64,000 nt of DNA from Physcia stellaris (GCA_018902385.1 JABSSW010000027.1:62001-126000), one strand, 5' to 3'; positions 12,306 through 23,490 are shown, counted from the stretch's first letter. Translations and numbers: made by a program. Notes: generated from the sequence alone by a model not told the origin.

Positions 12306-13515
12306 ATGCAGATTGACTACTCGGAGAAAGAGCCGCTCAACCGCGAGCCCCCTGTCATAGATTTGATCTCTAGGTGCACTCAAGATTCAAGGTCAAAAGC
12401 GAATTGTTCCCTACAGCACTAACGTTGTATCTGTAGCTTCATCACTCACAAGAACGCTTACGATCGAAACCACGGAGGTATTCCACACTGCGGGGACGGC
12501 CATATCGTCAAGGTCGACGGCGCGGTCAAAAAAGAGCTCTCACTCTCGGTACAAGACCTGAAGCGGTACAACCAGCACCAGATCACTTGTGCTTTACAAT
12601 GTGCTGGACTTCGCCGACATACGATGCGCACCTTTCTCAAAGAAGTCTCTGGAATAGATTGGGGCGACGGCGCCGTGATGAACTGCACCTGGAAAGGTCC
12701 GAAGCTGAGGGACGTTCTATATGAGGCAGGCATCGATCTAGTCGTAAAAAAAACCGGTCATGTGGCCTTCGCCTGCTACTATACCAAGGTCCAAGAAGAT
12801 GACTGGTACGGAGGTAGTATCCCACTCAGTCGTGCTTTGAGAGATGATGGGGATGTTATCCTCGCATTGGAAGTATGGCTCACGCTTTACCGAAATTGAG
12901 ACCCTCGTTGATTTAGCGCAGATGAATGGCGCACCTTTGAGTGCGAATCATGGGTACCCAGTCCGGGCAGTTGTGCCTGGTGTTGCGGGGTGTCGCTCGG
13001 TGAAGTGGCTCCAGAGGATCACGGTGCAGGAGGAAGAGTCCAAAAACTTCTACCAGCAGTACGACTACAAGATCTTGCCTCCGCAAGCAGTTGACGCAGA
13101 TTCTGCCAAACAATACTGGCACATCACCCCGGGATTGCAGGATATGCCGGCCAATTCCATCATAGCCATACCTCAAACTGAAGAGACAATCACTTTACCG
13201 TCAAGTGGAAAATTTGAGGTCAAAGGCTACGCTCTGCCGTGTGGAGACCAAGGTCCGGTCACTAAAGTCGAGGTCTCAACAGATGACGGGAGAACGTGGT
13301 TGAACGCTACGATTAGCGAAGAATCGAAAAGCGGAGGTAAATGGAGCTGGGTGTTGTGGACGGCGACCGTACCACTTTCTAAAGGGAAGGGCAAGCGCAT
13401 CTTGTCGCGGGCTATTGACGCTGGTGGTAACACCCAAGAGCCTAACCCAGTTTGGAATCTTAGAGGAGTGGTCTATAACGGGTACGGCGAGTCGAGGGAT
13501 CTTACGGTCAAGTGA
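12306..13515 (+). CDS. Sulfite-oxidase-family molybdopterin oxidoreductase (haem-less)
   Basis: Molybdenum-cofactor enzyme of the sulfite oxidase family. Three exons (12306-12373, 12437-12872, 12922-13515) give 365 residues. The N-terminal two-thirds is the molybdopterin-binding domain: residues about 25-40 (FITHKNAY.RNHGG), the Mo-ligand cysteine in LQCAGLRR, and NHGYPVRAVVPGVAGCRSVKWL. The C-terminal third is the immunoglobulin-like dimerisation domain (KGYALPCGDQGPVTKVEVSTDDGRTW). There is no cytochrome b5 domain and no N-terminal targeting peptide, as in plant-type sulfite oxidase. The terminal LTVK is not a clear peroxisomal PTS1. Substrate is inferred from family only; a nitrate-reductase-like or unknown substrate is possible. 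The hAT-type element sits in its promoter region. Confidence 0.87.
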
Positions 13516-13679
13516 ATTAAGTACTAAGAGGCGTTCCTCTCATCTTAATGTCTCTGATGATGCATCTAGTAGGCTGGTGTACATTAGAATTTGCATTGTG
13601 TGGAGGGAATCTTCACACAAATTGACACTAAGAGAGTTAAGCAGCAGGAGTACCAAGGGACCCCTACTTAAGCAAATGT

Positions 13680-14832
13680 TCAAGTCTCCTGTGCCCTGCC
13701 GACGATCAGACCAAGATCAACCTCATGCTCCAGAACTCCTGCTTTTCTTAAAATATCGACCGTTTTCTCGACAGTCTCTATATTGACACCTTTGGTACCC
13801 TGTGCGAATTTCACAGTCCCCAGCCATGTCTGTGCGTCATCTTTCGAATAGTCCAGCTCGGTACTGATATATTGTACCGCTTCTTCTTGATGCTGCTCGA
13901 AGTACCTAATCCCTTGATCGAGCTTGGTGAACAGGTCATCTAACCTCAAATCACGTGCATCATCCCGAGCAACGATCTGCCATGAGGACCAAGGGGTATA
14001 AATCTCCCCAAGCCTCTTAATGGACCCGTTGTCATAATAACGCTTTGACGTGAAGTGCTCCCACATGAAGAAATCGGCGGAACCATCATTGACTGCATCA
14101 CGAAGGTTGGCGAACGTCTCTGTTGGGAGCCTTGTAGTCAGCAGTTCCAATCTCGGGTGTGCGTTTAGCTGCTGGACATCTTATCGGGGCGGAGTTTTCC
14201 AAAACATGTCTCGTATCATTACAAAGATTCTGGAAAAGAAAGAAGATGCTCGGAAAACACTTACGTAAGGGTAAGACCTCGAATGGCGGTTCACCGGGAG
14301 CACGTAACCATGATCGGGTATCAGCGAGGACGAAGCCCATCACGTAGGATCCACTGGAATGCTCAATATGGTATCGTTGCCAACATTACTTCAGACTATG
14401 CTCTGCCTTACCTTCCAATTCGACTCACGCCGATCTTCTTACCGTTAAGCTGGTCCACACTATGTAGGTCTCTATCCGCACCAGTACTTATTGCCCAGCA
14501 TAATGGCGTTTGAACGTATGTTCCTACCAGCTTGAAACCAGCAGCCTCCTTCTTCTTTCCAAGCGCTGAGATCCAGCCTTCGGTAAGGCCAATGCCGACG
14601 TCTATCTCGTTGGACTGAAGCGATGCTACCATGTGCCCAGTGCCGGACGGAAACGGTATAAGTGTTGCATCAAGCCCAAAGATTTTTTGAGCGAAGTAGA
14701 GGGGCGTTGAGAAATGCTCTGCGAAGAGCGAAGAAAGGAGTCAGCGACATCCGCAAGCAACCGCCTGAAGGCATGCTGCAGAGTTGAGAGCATACCAGGA
14801 ACATAACCGACACGGAGCGCAGGTAAAGCCAT
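13680..14832 (-). CDS. Ca3427-like type-2 periplasmic-binding-fold protein
   Basis: Eukaryotic relative of bacterial solute-binding proteins, like Candida Ca3427. Exons on the minus strand (14832-14796, 14718-14412, 14353-14265, 14179-13680) give 310 residues, the usual length for the group. Motifs: LRVGYVPEHFSTPLYFA at the start, PSGTGHMVASLQSNEIDVGIGLTEGW (first lobe ligand loop), a GKKIGVSRIGSGSYVMG hinge, then LRDAVNDGSADFFMWEHF and QTWLGTVKFA. There is no signal peptide, so it is probably cytosolic or organellar rather than secreted. The acceptor of the last intron (CGATAAG) was chosen because it is the one keeping frame into HPRLELLTTRLP. Ligand unknown; thiamine-pyrimidine-like or sulfonate-like ligands are only guesses. 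Confidence 0.8.
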
Positions 14833-15228
14833 ATCTCTTAAAGCGGCTCAAGAAGATAGAACTCGATGTACTTGCCGCGATGGATCTAGACAGACCTGTT
14901 CCTGAGGTAAAGAGGAGGTCACTTGGCGCAGGCGCGGTCTTGGCGGCATGTGAAAATGCTTCCGGGCAGTTGGTTCCCGTCATGCTGCATTGCATTCCCT
15001 GGAAATATATAGAAGATTGTATATACTGGTACCTTTCCTGTCTTCTAGCATTCCGTCTAGCTCTTGCACGGAGGAAATCCAGTTGTAGCCTACTGGAAAT
15101 CAAAGATTCGCTGGGGCTTTAGAGCTGCACGAGACCGTATAGACACTACTGGTGAAAGTTAGCATGCTATTGCCGTGAACACGTTCGCACGTGCCAACAG
15201 GGGTGAAATTGAATAGCAGTCACCGTAG
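14833..15228. promoter_or_regulatory. Intergenic between the Ca3427-like gene and YAH1
   Basis: 396 bp upstream of the Ca3427-like start and downstream of the YAH1 stop. No gene or repeat recognised. Confidence 0.35.
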
Positions 15229-15977
15229 CTAGGACTTCTTCGCTCCGCTAAAATCGCTTGCTTGTAGATTTCTCGTCATGCTTGGAAGCCTAACCCGCAA
15301 GCCATCAAGGTCCTTAGACATCTTCACTTGGCACCCTAGGCGTGAAGTCTCCGTTAATCCAAAGGCTAGGTCCAGCATATCATTCTCGTCATCGTCCGGC
15401 TCCGACATCTTGTCATACAGTTCGTTTGATTCAACAATGACATGGCATGTCGAACAGGCACATGACCCACCACATGCTCCTATCACAAGTTTAGCTATGA
15501 AAGATAAGACAAGAGTCCAAGCGGACTACTCGCCTTCCATCTCGAGATCCTCCGATTGCGCAATATCCAAAAGGTTGTCTCCTTCTGCGACATCGAATGT
15601 GCTTTCTTGGCCATCTTTATCAATGAAGGTCACCTTGATTCTGTATTTAGTATCGTTAGACTCGTCGCCACCGTTTAGTTGTACTGTACAAGGATATACT
15701 CACTCCTCTCCCGGCTTCGGTGGCGTCAAATGTCCATGCATGGATACGGGTGAAGAAGAGAATCTTCGCCGGCCCCACCAATATAATTCATAATTTTTCA
15801 GGGACTGACTTATTCTATCAGACCTGTGCGCACGAAATGATATCCATGCTTCCTTGCCACATTGTCGTCTTGCAAAGACGAAGGGCGAAGTGAATGTCCC
15901 CAATTGGCGAGGCGTCGTTGAAGCGGCCCTTTTGCAAAAGTCGAGTAAGTGCACAAAGTTGGGCGCGCGACCAACAT
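15229..15977 (-). CDS. YAH1: Mitochondrial adrenodoxin-type [2Fe-2S] ferredoxin
   Basis: Electron donor for mitochondrial Fe-S cluster assembly and haem A/coenzyme Q synthesis. The secure part is exon to 15704, 15640-15534 and 15479-15229. It reads [14 protein letters not shown], then [11 protein letters not shown], the cluster ligands in [15 protein letters not shown] with the fourth cysteine in SRLGCQV, and the terminal [13 protein letters not shown] hallmark. The intron 15480-15533 has a GC donor (AAG|GCGAGT), required by frame (GAAG|GAGCATGT). The presequence exon is unresolved. The ATG at 15977 opens a basic, arginine-rich peptide but in another frame from RRRFSSSP, and the conserved frame has no ATG before an upstream stop. 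A further intron or a one-base error near 15800-15960 is needed. The start given is therefore tentative. Confidence 0.85.
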
Positions 15978-16185
15978 ACTCGCGGCCAAGGTATCGAGAA
16001 TGATTATAATGAGTTGCAAAAAACAGTGATTGCAGGCTTGGAAATTTTTAGGCTTTGTAGGGTAATCAGAGCCGTCAGCGGAGCAAAGCGCCTCGCCTAG
16101 ACTTTCCGCATTGATTACATCCAAGTCCAGAGCTTCCATTCTTTCTTGTATTGTCTCGACAAGACTTCCGACCTACCAGCTCACC

Positions 16186-17755
16186 ATGCCAGCCTCTCAA
16201 GAAGGCCCGAATCCCTTAAGGCCATACTACATCCCGCCGTCTCTTACTCCGCACTTGGATCTCCACAACCATAGCTCTACAGCAAGCAACATCGGCAGCA
16301 AGAATGCCTCCTCTGGGACAGCGACAACTAGCTTCGGCTCATCGGCCAGAAACATACTGGCTGACATGGACTACTCGGAGTATATCTCAGATGTGACGCC
16401 TTCACGCTCTGATATAGGCAAGCAGCTCGTGGAACAGGCTTTGTGGAAATACACAAGCGTATTCTTGGCTCAGCCATTCGAGGTTGCAAAGACCGTCCTT
16501 CAGGTCCAATATGCAACGGGTGACCAAGGATTATCAGCGCAGGCAAGAACTGCAGAAAATATGAGGAGACGTCCTGATAGTCTTCGTGATTCTGACGATC
16601 TCTGTGCTGTATGTCGCCATTCCGGCAGTCGGGCTAATGGCAGTACTGACATGCTCATGCAGATATCGGACGATTCCGACACAGATTCTCAGTCTTATTT
16701 CACGTCATCCGCACCTCAGTCACATACCCCTTCTCGAACATCACGCGCACGCCGAAGACATGGATCGCCTGACTCTTCGCATGGTCTTCGGCGACAGTCG
16801 CCACCTACAGCGCCCTATCGCTCTTCACACACCTTGGAGCTCAGATCCCCCTCTTCGCTAGTTGCCGTTCTTTCAGCTGTCTGGACCAAAGAAGGTGCTT
16901 GGGGAATTTGGAAAGGTACAAATAGCACCTACGTGTATTCAATTCTGTTATCAACGATAACATCCTTCACCCGTTCTTTTCTTTCTGCGATCCTGGCCTT
17001 GCCTGATCCCGGTCTCTCCTTCCGAATATCAACTCCATTGACATACGCTGGAGGTCTCGATATTCTTTCGTCCACATCGCCACTAACTTCCCTTGCGATC
17101 GCGGTATCCGCAGCCGGCATTGCAGGCTCGCTGTTGGCGCCTCTGGATATTGCGAGGACGAAGATCATGCTTACACCTTCTACCCATCCTCCTAGGTCTA
17201 TACTTTCCACCTTGAAGTCTCTGCCGTCCTGGTCATTGCCTTTCGCCATCGCGCCGGTCACAGTCATCCACTCAATCTCGTCAACCTTATTCTCAGCTTC
17301 AATGCCTTTATTCTTGCGCTCCAAACTTGGAATAGATCCGTTGCTGACACCGAATCTCTACTCAATCGGCACATTCATTGGACAAGCAATGGAACTCATA
17401 GTGAAATTGCCTATTGAAACCGTACTAAGGCGAGGCCAAATGCAAGTCGTGCAGATGAGTGCAACTGGCAGTGAGGTGCAGACTGTCGTCATTGTTGGGC
17501 CGTATAAAGGTATGATAGGTACGATATACTCAATTGTCAAAGATGAAGGAGAACGGGGTAGCCGGACAGAGCTTGTTAAAGGAACCGGGGTTCTCCGGCG
17601 CTCAACGTTGGTACTCCGTGTACAAGGCGCCAGGGTAAAAGGGGCAGGGGTACGAGGGGCTTTGGAGAGGATGGAGGGTCGGTATGTGGGGACTCGTTGG
17701 AGTATGGGGCGCTGCGGCCGTCGGAGGTGTTGGCGGTAAAGGTGGAGAGTTCTAA
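16186..17755 (+). CDS. UGO1: Mitochondrial outer-membrane fusion protein Ugo1 (carrier-like), one frame break
   Basis: Modified mitochondrial-carrier protein that links Fzo1 and Mgm1 in mitochondrial fusion. The first in-frame ATG is CACCATGCC at 16186. An in-frame 54-nt intron (16609-16662; GTATGT donor, ACTGAC branch) splits DDLCA and ISDDSD. Carrier-like blocks: QALWKYTSVFLAQPFEVAKTVLQ, GAWGIWKGTNSTYVYS, LAPLDIARTKIML and KLPIETVLRRG. The uninterrupted frame runs to 17739 with a low-quality end. The neighbouring frame from about 17645 to the stop at 17753-17755 encodes the true family ending (QGYEGLWRGWRVGMWG...GGKGGEF). Coding length is one base over a multiple of three. The G-run at 17641-17644 has four G where three would restore the frame, so a one-base consensus error is likely. 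Confidence 0.85.
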
Positions 17756-17958
17756 GCGTAAGGCTGTACATGGTAGTTGGGCAGGAGCGACAATTGGCGT
17801 CAGCGCAATGGATAAGGCGAGTTTTCGGGACTGTATATATGGGCCCTGGTGAAGATGGTAGTCTCCTCTCAGCATTGCTCGTTATGGGAGATGGAGTAGC
17901 GCCATTCGTCTCGTAGTAAGACACTGACCAACATGCTTTGATTCCAGATTGGCTGCAT

Positions 17959-18836
17959 TTAGCCCTCCTCGATACCTGCTGCTAAATCCTTGCTTTTGCT
18001 TCCGCCGCCAGCAACAAGTTCTAAGAAACCTTGTTTACTCATTTCACCAACCCGTTCTTGTTTTCTATCTCTTCCCCCACCCTTTTCGGTTCTCGCTGCC
18101 TCTTCGCCCTTGACCTGTGCAGCCCTGACAGCGTTGAAGAGCTTCACCACCCCTCTCTGCGCTGTTTTTCGTAATCTTTTTCCTGCTCCTGCATCTCCCC
18201 CACAGTTATTCCTCCCTCGGCTCCATCTCGGACGCTGCCAATAGCAGGAGCTTTGGATGCATCAGTACCTAGCAGGACATCCTTTACGCGACCTTTTTCC
18301 ATATCTTTCTTCCTATCCTCACGCAGCTTCTGCCTCGCTTTGGCCTCCAAGCGCGAGTTGGACAGGGACTCGTTCGCTTCCTTCGCGGTGGCCGAGCGAG
18401 CCAGCACTGGATCGGCACGTTTCGACGTGCCCAGCTTTGAGCCCAGTATCTTCGCAATTGAGTTTGAAAAGGCGGCTGGATCGTTGGCTTTCCGTATCTT
18501 TCGCTTGGAAAGATTGGGATTGAGAGATGGCTCATCTTGTGAATTTGCTTCTGATGAAGAATCAGGGGCAGAACGCGACTCAGTGTCAGAGTCTGATGAA
18601 GGTGGAGACGGGGCGATTCCAGAGGAGCGCGAAGGCGAAGCATCATGTGAGAGAGAAGGCGCATCTTCTATATCAGAGTCGCCTAAAGAGACAGGCGCAA
18701 ATTCTTCGGCAGCAGAGGATGGAGAGGGTGAAGGACTGGAGTAGTGATTCTGTTTTCGAAATTTTCTCGGCGGTTTGCCAACTTTTCCTTTCAGTCCGTC
18801 TTCGAGCTTGCGTTTCTTTGAAATTGAAGGCGCCAT
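17959..18836 (-). CDS. RRP15: Ribosome biogenesis protein Rrp15, one frame break
   Basis: Nucleolar factor for 60S pre-ribosome (27S/25S rRNA) processing. One exon, about 292 residues if the frame is continuous. The N-terminal half is acidic/Ser-rich with a basic start (SKKRKLEDGLKGK). The Rrp15 domain begins at NDPAAFSNSIAKILGSKL. After GEMQEQEK the frame shifts: the conserved continuation RLRKTAQRGVVKLFNAVRAAQVK...GEMSKQGFLELV lies one frame over and ends at 17959. Total length is one base short of a multiple of three. A run of five A (plus-strand T at 18177-18181) needs six to join both parts, so a homopolymer length error in the consensus is the simplest reading. The gene is divergent from SRP54 with 256 bp between start codons. 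Confidence 0.87.
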
Positions 18837-19092
18837 GCCGACAGAATTGATGTCACTTGATACTGTAAAGCTGGAGAGATGAATTCGTATGTACCTTATA
18901 CTACTACTGAGTGAGGTTGAAAATATTTAGGGTTGACGGACGAATGTCTGTGGGTGGGGCACTTCCAGCCCCTCCTTCGATGCGGCCTTGGCCATTCTCA
19001 CTTTTTGTAGCAAAGCTCGGTGATGTGCTTGTTCTATCTGCTTCTCTGCTAACGTTAGTCTCTCATGCTTGTCTTCACCCGACAATCTCAAG
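18837..19092. promoter_or_regulatory. Shared divergent promoter RRP15/SRP54
   Basis: 256 bp between the two start codons; both products serve ribosome production or ribosome-linked targeting. No defined motif assigned. Confidence 0.4.
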
Positions 19093-20748
19093 ATGGTGCT
19101 CCAGGACTTAGGACGGCGCATAAATACGGCCGTCTCGGACCTCACCAGGTCCCCAAACCTCGATGAAAAGGTACACTGATACTGATCTCCAAAGCTTTGT
19201 TTGCTTGTCAGCTGATGCCTTCACCAGGCTTTTGATGGAATGATCAAGGAGATATGCGCTGCTCTCCTCGAAGCCGATGTGAACGTCAAACTCGTCGGCA
19301 CTTTGCGCAAGTCCATCAAGCACAGTGTAAATTTCAAAGAAATACCGCCAGCCGTGAACAAGAAGCGACTGATACAGAAAGCTGTATTTGACGAACTGGT
19401 CAAACTAGTTGACCCGCATGCCGAACCATTCAAGCCCAAAAAGGGTAAACCAAATGTCATCATGTTTGTTGGTCTTCAAGGGGCCGGAAAAACCACAACT
19501 TGTACTAAGCTTGCGAGGCATTACCAGTCTCGAGGTTTCAAAGCATGTCTAGTCTGTGCAGACACTTTCCGGGCTGGTGCATTCGATCAGCTCAAACAGA
19601 ACGCAACGAAAGCTAAGATACCCTACTTCGGCTCACTCACCTCCACAGATCCTGCTTTGGTCGCCGCAGAAGGCGTTGCCAAATTCAAGAAGGAAAGGTT
19701 TGAAATCATAATCGTTGATACATCAGGCCGACATCGCCAAGAGAAAGATCTGTTTGATGAGATGACCCAAATTCAGTCAGCGATTTCTCCCGATCAAACG
19801 ATTATGGTGTTAGATGCTACAATCGGACAGCAAGCGGAAGCGCAGTCAAAGGCTTTCAAGGAGACTGCTGACTATGGTGCTATCATTATCACCAAGACCG
19901 ATGGACATGCCGCTGGCGGAGGCGCTATATCTGCGGTCGCAGCTACACATACCCCAATCGTATTCATAGGCACAGGTGAGCATATGCTCGATCTTGAACG
20001 CTTCTCTCCACAACCTTTCATAAGTAAACTTCTTGGAATGGGGGATATGGCAGGCTTGGTAGAACATGTCCAAGCGCTCAAGCTTGATCAGAAAGACACC
20101 ATGAAGCATCTAGCAGAGGGTGTCTTCACCGTCCGTGATCTTCGAGACCAGCTCCAGAACATCATGAAGATGGGTCCATTGTCAAAAATGGCTGGCATGA
20201 TACCCGGACTTGGCCAGATGATGGGTGGTATGGACGATGAGGAAGGGAGCATGAAAATGAAACGAATGATCTATATCTGCGACTCGATGACGATGAAGGA
20301 ATTAGATTCGGATGGGAAGATATTTGTGGAGCAACCCACGCGGATGACACGCGTAGCTAAAGGAAGCGGCACGAGCGTCCGAGAGGTTGAAGAACTGCTA
20401 TCTCAGCAAAGGGTTATGGGCGGCATGGCAAGCAAGATGAGTAAAGCGCAGAAGAACATGGGCGCCATGGGTGGCCAAAATAGACAGCAGATGGCCGCCA
20501 TGCAGAAGAGAATGCAAAGCTTAGGGCAAGGAGGTGGTATGCCTGGCGGTGGCGGCGGAATGCCGGACATGAGTGCAATGATGAAAATGCTCGGTCAGGG
20601 CGGCGGCGGAGGGGGTGGGATGCCTGATATGAGTGCAATGATGAAGATGTTAGGTGGTGGAGGTGGAGGGGGAGGATTCCCTGGAATGGGTGGTATGCCT
20701 GGAGTTGGAGCCGCAGGGGCTGGAGGCAGAGGAAGAGGACGACGATGA
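19093..20748 (+). CDS. SRP54: Signal recognition particle GTPase Srp54
   Basis: SRP core GTPase that binds signal peptides and SRP RNA and docks on the SRP receptor at the ER. Exons 19093-19170 and 19228-20748 give 532 residues. N domain residues 1-95. The G domain has [10 protein letters not shown] (P-loop), [17 protein letters not shown] and TKTDGHA. The M domain follows from about residue 325, with [10 protein letters not shown] and the methionine-rich helices. The fungal Gly/Met-rich tail contains two near-identical tandem units around [15 protein letters not shown] (nt about 20545-20665), then a Gly-rich and GRGRGRR end. Length is normal for fungi. Confidence 0.96.
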
Positions 20749-21099
20749 GTTTATGGCGATGACAATTCGAATGCATTTCGAGGCCGGGCATAGCGACGGC
20801 GTCCGGTAAGTAAGAGTGGGCTATTAAAGCCATTGTCCGAGTCTCTAGCCTTGATGCACATTGGTGTCAGAACTTTCCAGCATCAAAGCTCACTGATTGC
20901 TCTGCGACACTGAGGATCGGTCCAATGACGATTGAGAATAACTGTATGTCCTAGTCGTCTTTATCATCCCTGCTATAAACTCACTTTTCTAACACTGCGC
21001 TTTAGACCTACCTACGTACGTACAACTACGATGTGCGTCATCCGATCTAGTCTTCAAGCATTCGTCCAGATATCAGTCGTTTATGAAGATTACGATGAT
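20749..21099. other. Convergent intergenic SRP54/TAF11
   Basis: 351 bp between two 3' ends; holds both terminator regions. Short TACGTACGTAC-like words near 21013 are the only local structure seen. Confidence 0.35.
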
Positions 21100-22286
21100 T
21101 TACATGAACAGTCTTTTACCGCCCACTCTTGCTGTACCTGCGCCCTTGACACCAAGCGCAAGACTTAGGCCTTCCAGTCCTGTTCCTCCTGCTTCACCAT
21201 CCCGTCTATATCGGCGGAACGCTTCACGAAGATGATCCGGTAGCAAAGGGCCCAGAGACTCTTCGGGGCTTTGCTCAGCAAAGGACTGAGTATTGGAGTG
21301 GGTCGGCGGAGCCGACGGACGGGACTGGATCGTCGACGGTGAGAAGGTACCACTGTCAAATGATACAGATTCCCCAATCCCAAGGTCTATATCCAATGGT
21401 AGGTTCCGATTGCCCTTTGATATTCCACTGAAATCTGGAGGCGGCGTAGGTAAATGACCTGCATACTGTTGTTGAATTTCGCGGGCACGCTCAATTAAGG
21501 AACCAAGGAACACCTTCGTGTACGCATTGATGGTCGTAATTACAGCTGGAGGGACGGATTGCGAAAGTGTTTGATTTACGATCTATGAACATCGTTTAGC
21601 TGAGTGGAGAGGCTGAAGACGCTGACTTATATCTACTTTTCGCACTGTCTCCTTACGGAGTTTAATCCGTCGATATGCCTCGTAGCGTTCATTTTGATCA
21701 TCATTGAACTCTGCGACGAGTACCCTGAAATGGCACTGAGCACATATCAAGCAAGGGAAAGAGGTTTGGGTCCCACTAACGCAAGATTCTCCTTTTCCGT
21801 GATTTTATCGATCTCTTCTCCGTCATTGACGAAGCCTTCTCCAGCCTCTTCATCGTCGTCATCCTCTTCCGCATCGTCCCCACCGCCCTTTGTGCTTATT
21901 CCGTCTGCCGCCGGTCGCGATTTCTTCGCGTTTATGATGCTGCCTTCTCCCTTCTTCTTCCTCCCTCTCCTGCCTTTGATTCCAGTGGTAGCCGTGATGA
22001 TGCTTTTGCTGCCAGTCACAGTAGTGATATCGCTGTCGACGCTGGGGCTGCGTATACCGCCGGTATCAAGGGCTGATTCTTCGGGCGGAAATGATGTTTG
22101 CCTTAAGGGATGTGAGCCACCAGGCGTGGAGATAGCAGAAGGAAGGGTAGATTTCCGTCGTTTGGCACTAGGAATATTTGATGCGATAGAAAGCCCCTGA
22201 GCTGGTCGCTTCCTGGATTGAGGGAGGGAAGCCGAGTTGGAGTAAGGTGGTGAGCCAGCACCAGGGATACGTGGTGGTGAGGCCAT
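21100..22286 (-). CDS. TAF11: TFIID subunit TAF11 (TAFII28-like)
   Basis: Histone-fold subunit of TFIID that pairs with TAF13. Exons 22286-21781, 21724-21637 and 21582-21100 give 358 residues. The N-terminal 160 residues are disordered, with a basic RKRPAQ/KRRKST part and an acidic run (DDAEEDDDDEEAGE). The histone fold starts at ENLAVLVAEFNDDQNERYEAYRR, continues RKETVRKIVNQTLSQSVPPAVITTINAYTKVFLGSLIERA, and is completed by LLPDHLREAFRRYRRD near the C-terminus. The fold is assembled only after splicing both introns; each junction is in phase. Divergent from COG2. Confidence 0.93.
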
Positions 22287-22591
22287 ACTCACTTTGTGTG
22301 CCGAAGAGTCACGTCTTTAGCTAGCATCTGGGTGATTTGGAGGCAAGATTGTGAGGCTGATTCGAGCCATGGTGGGAGATTCAATGGGAGGGATGAAGAG
22401 TGAGGGACCTGAGGTGAACCCGACATACATGTACCTACATGTACTGTACTGTACTTTAGCGTCGAGTGTCCCAAAAGGGAAATCTATCGCCGCAAACAAA
22501 ACGTGGGCGCCAAGACTGAGCGGGGCCCGGTACTCGTACTCGTACTCCCACTTCAGGTACTTTGATATCAGAAGGTCACAGGATTATTGCC
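22287..22591. promoter_or_regulatory. Divergent TAF11/COG2 promoter with short GTAC-rich repeats
   Basis: 305 bp between start codons. Contains two direct copies of TACATGTAC followed by two GTACT words (22426-22454) and three copies of GTACTC (22530-22547). These may be binding sites or simple-sequence drift. Confidence 0.4.
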
Positions 22592-23490
22592 ATGAATAGG
22601 TTCTACGTAAGTGCACAAGTGGGGAGCAGGAAGTCTGCAGCTGATACAACATCTAGTTCGGAGGATCCGATACGTCGGACTCTGGGGATGACAATCTCCC
22701 CTACCCAAAGCCTCTCGCTCGTGCAGCCTTCCTCACCCCAGAATTCGATGCCACTGCCTTCCTCTCTAGCCTTCATAATCGACACCAGACGCTAGAAGAC
22801 CTCAGAGCAGAGCTTCGATCCAGAAGTCAAGAGTTGAACAGAGAACTTTTGGACCTTGTGAACAATAACTACCAAGACTTTCTCTCACTTGGAGGTAGTC
22901 TCAAAGGTGGGGAAGAGAAGATCGAGGAAGTCAGATTGGGCTTACTGGGATTTCGGAGAGATGTAGAAGGCTTGAAAGCAAGGGTGGAAAGTAGGAAGAC
23001 CGAGATTGAGGTACTGATTAGCGAAAGAAGACTCATTCAAAAGGACATTCAATTAGGTCGCACGCTGCTTGAGGTAGACCAGCGGCTATCTGACCTTGAG
23101 GAGAACTTGATGCTCGAGTCAGTCAAAGACCGGTTCAGGAACGATTCTGCAGGCTCAAGCGACAGCGGGGAAGAAAGCGATGAGGAGCAGGGTATCTCTT
23201 TGTTACGCCTTCAACGGCATGCTCGTCGCTATGCGTGTGTCAGGAAGCTTATGGAAAGGGTCGGCTTCGAGCACCCTTTCATAATGAAGCAAGAGGATCG
23301 AACGTTGAGAATTAAAAACACTGTTTTGCTAGATCTAACGACGGCGCTGAAGCAGGCACAGGATCCTGACAACGTCAATCGGAGCCGGATCTTGGAATTA
23401 TTGCAGACTTATAGTGATATGGGTGAAGTTGGTGAGGCGATCCGGTTACTGAAAGAAGGCAAGAAGAGATTGAGAGAAGGAGTCGTCTAG
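22592..23490 (+). CDS. COG2: Conserved oligomeric Golgi complex subunit 2 (N-terminal family)
   Basis: COG tethering-complex subunit, lobe A, for retrograde Golgi traffic. A five-codon first exon (22592-22606, MNRFY) joins 22657-23490 through a 50-nt intron, giving 282 residues, in line with the short fungal COG2. After the junction: FGGSDTSDSGDDNLPYPKPL, FLTPEFDATAFLSSLHNRHQTLEDLRAELRSRSQELNRELLDLVNNNYQDFLSLG, the COG2 N-terminal signature. A coiled coil spans residues about 60-165, followed by an acidic linker and a helical C-terminus. The animal-type C-terminal domain is absent, as in other filamentous fungi. Confidence 0.92.
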
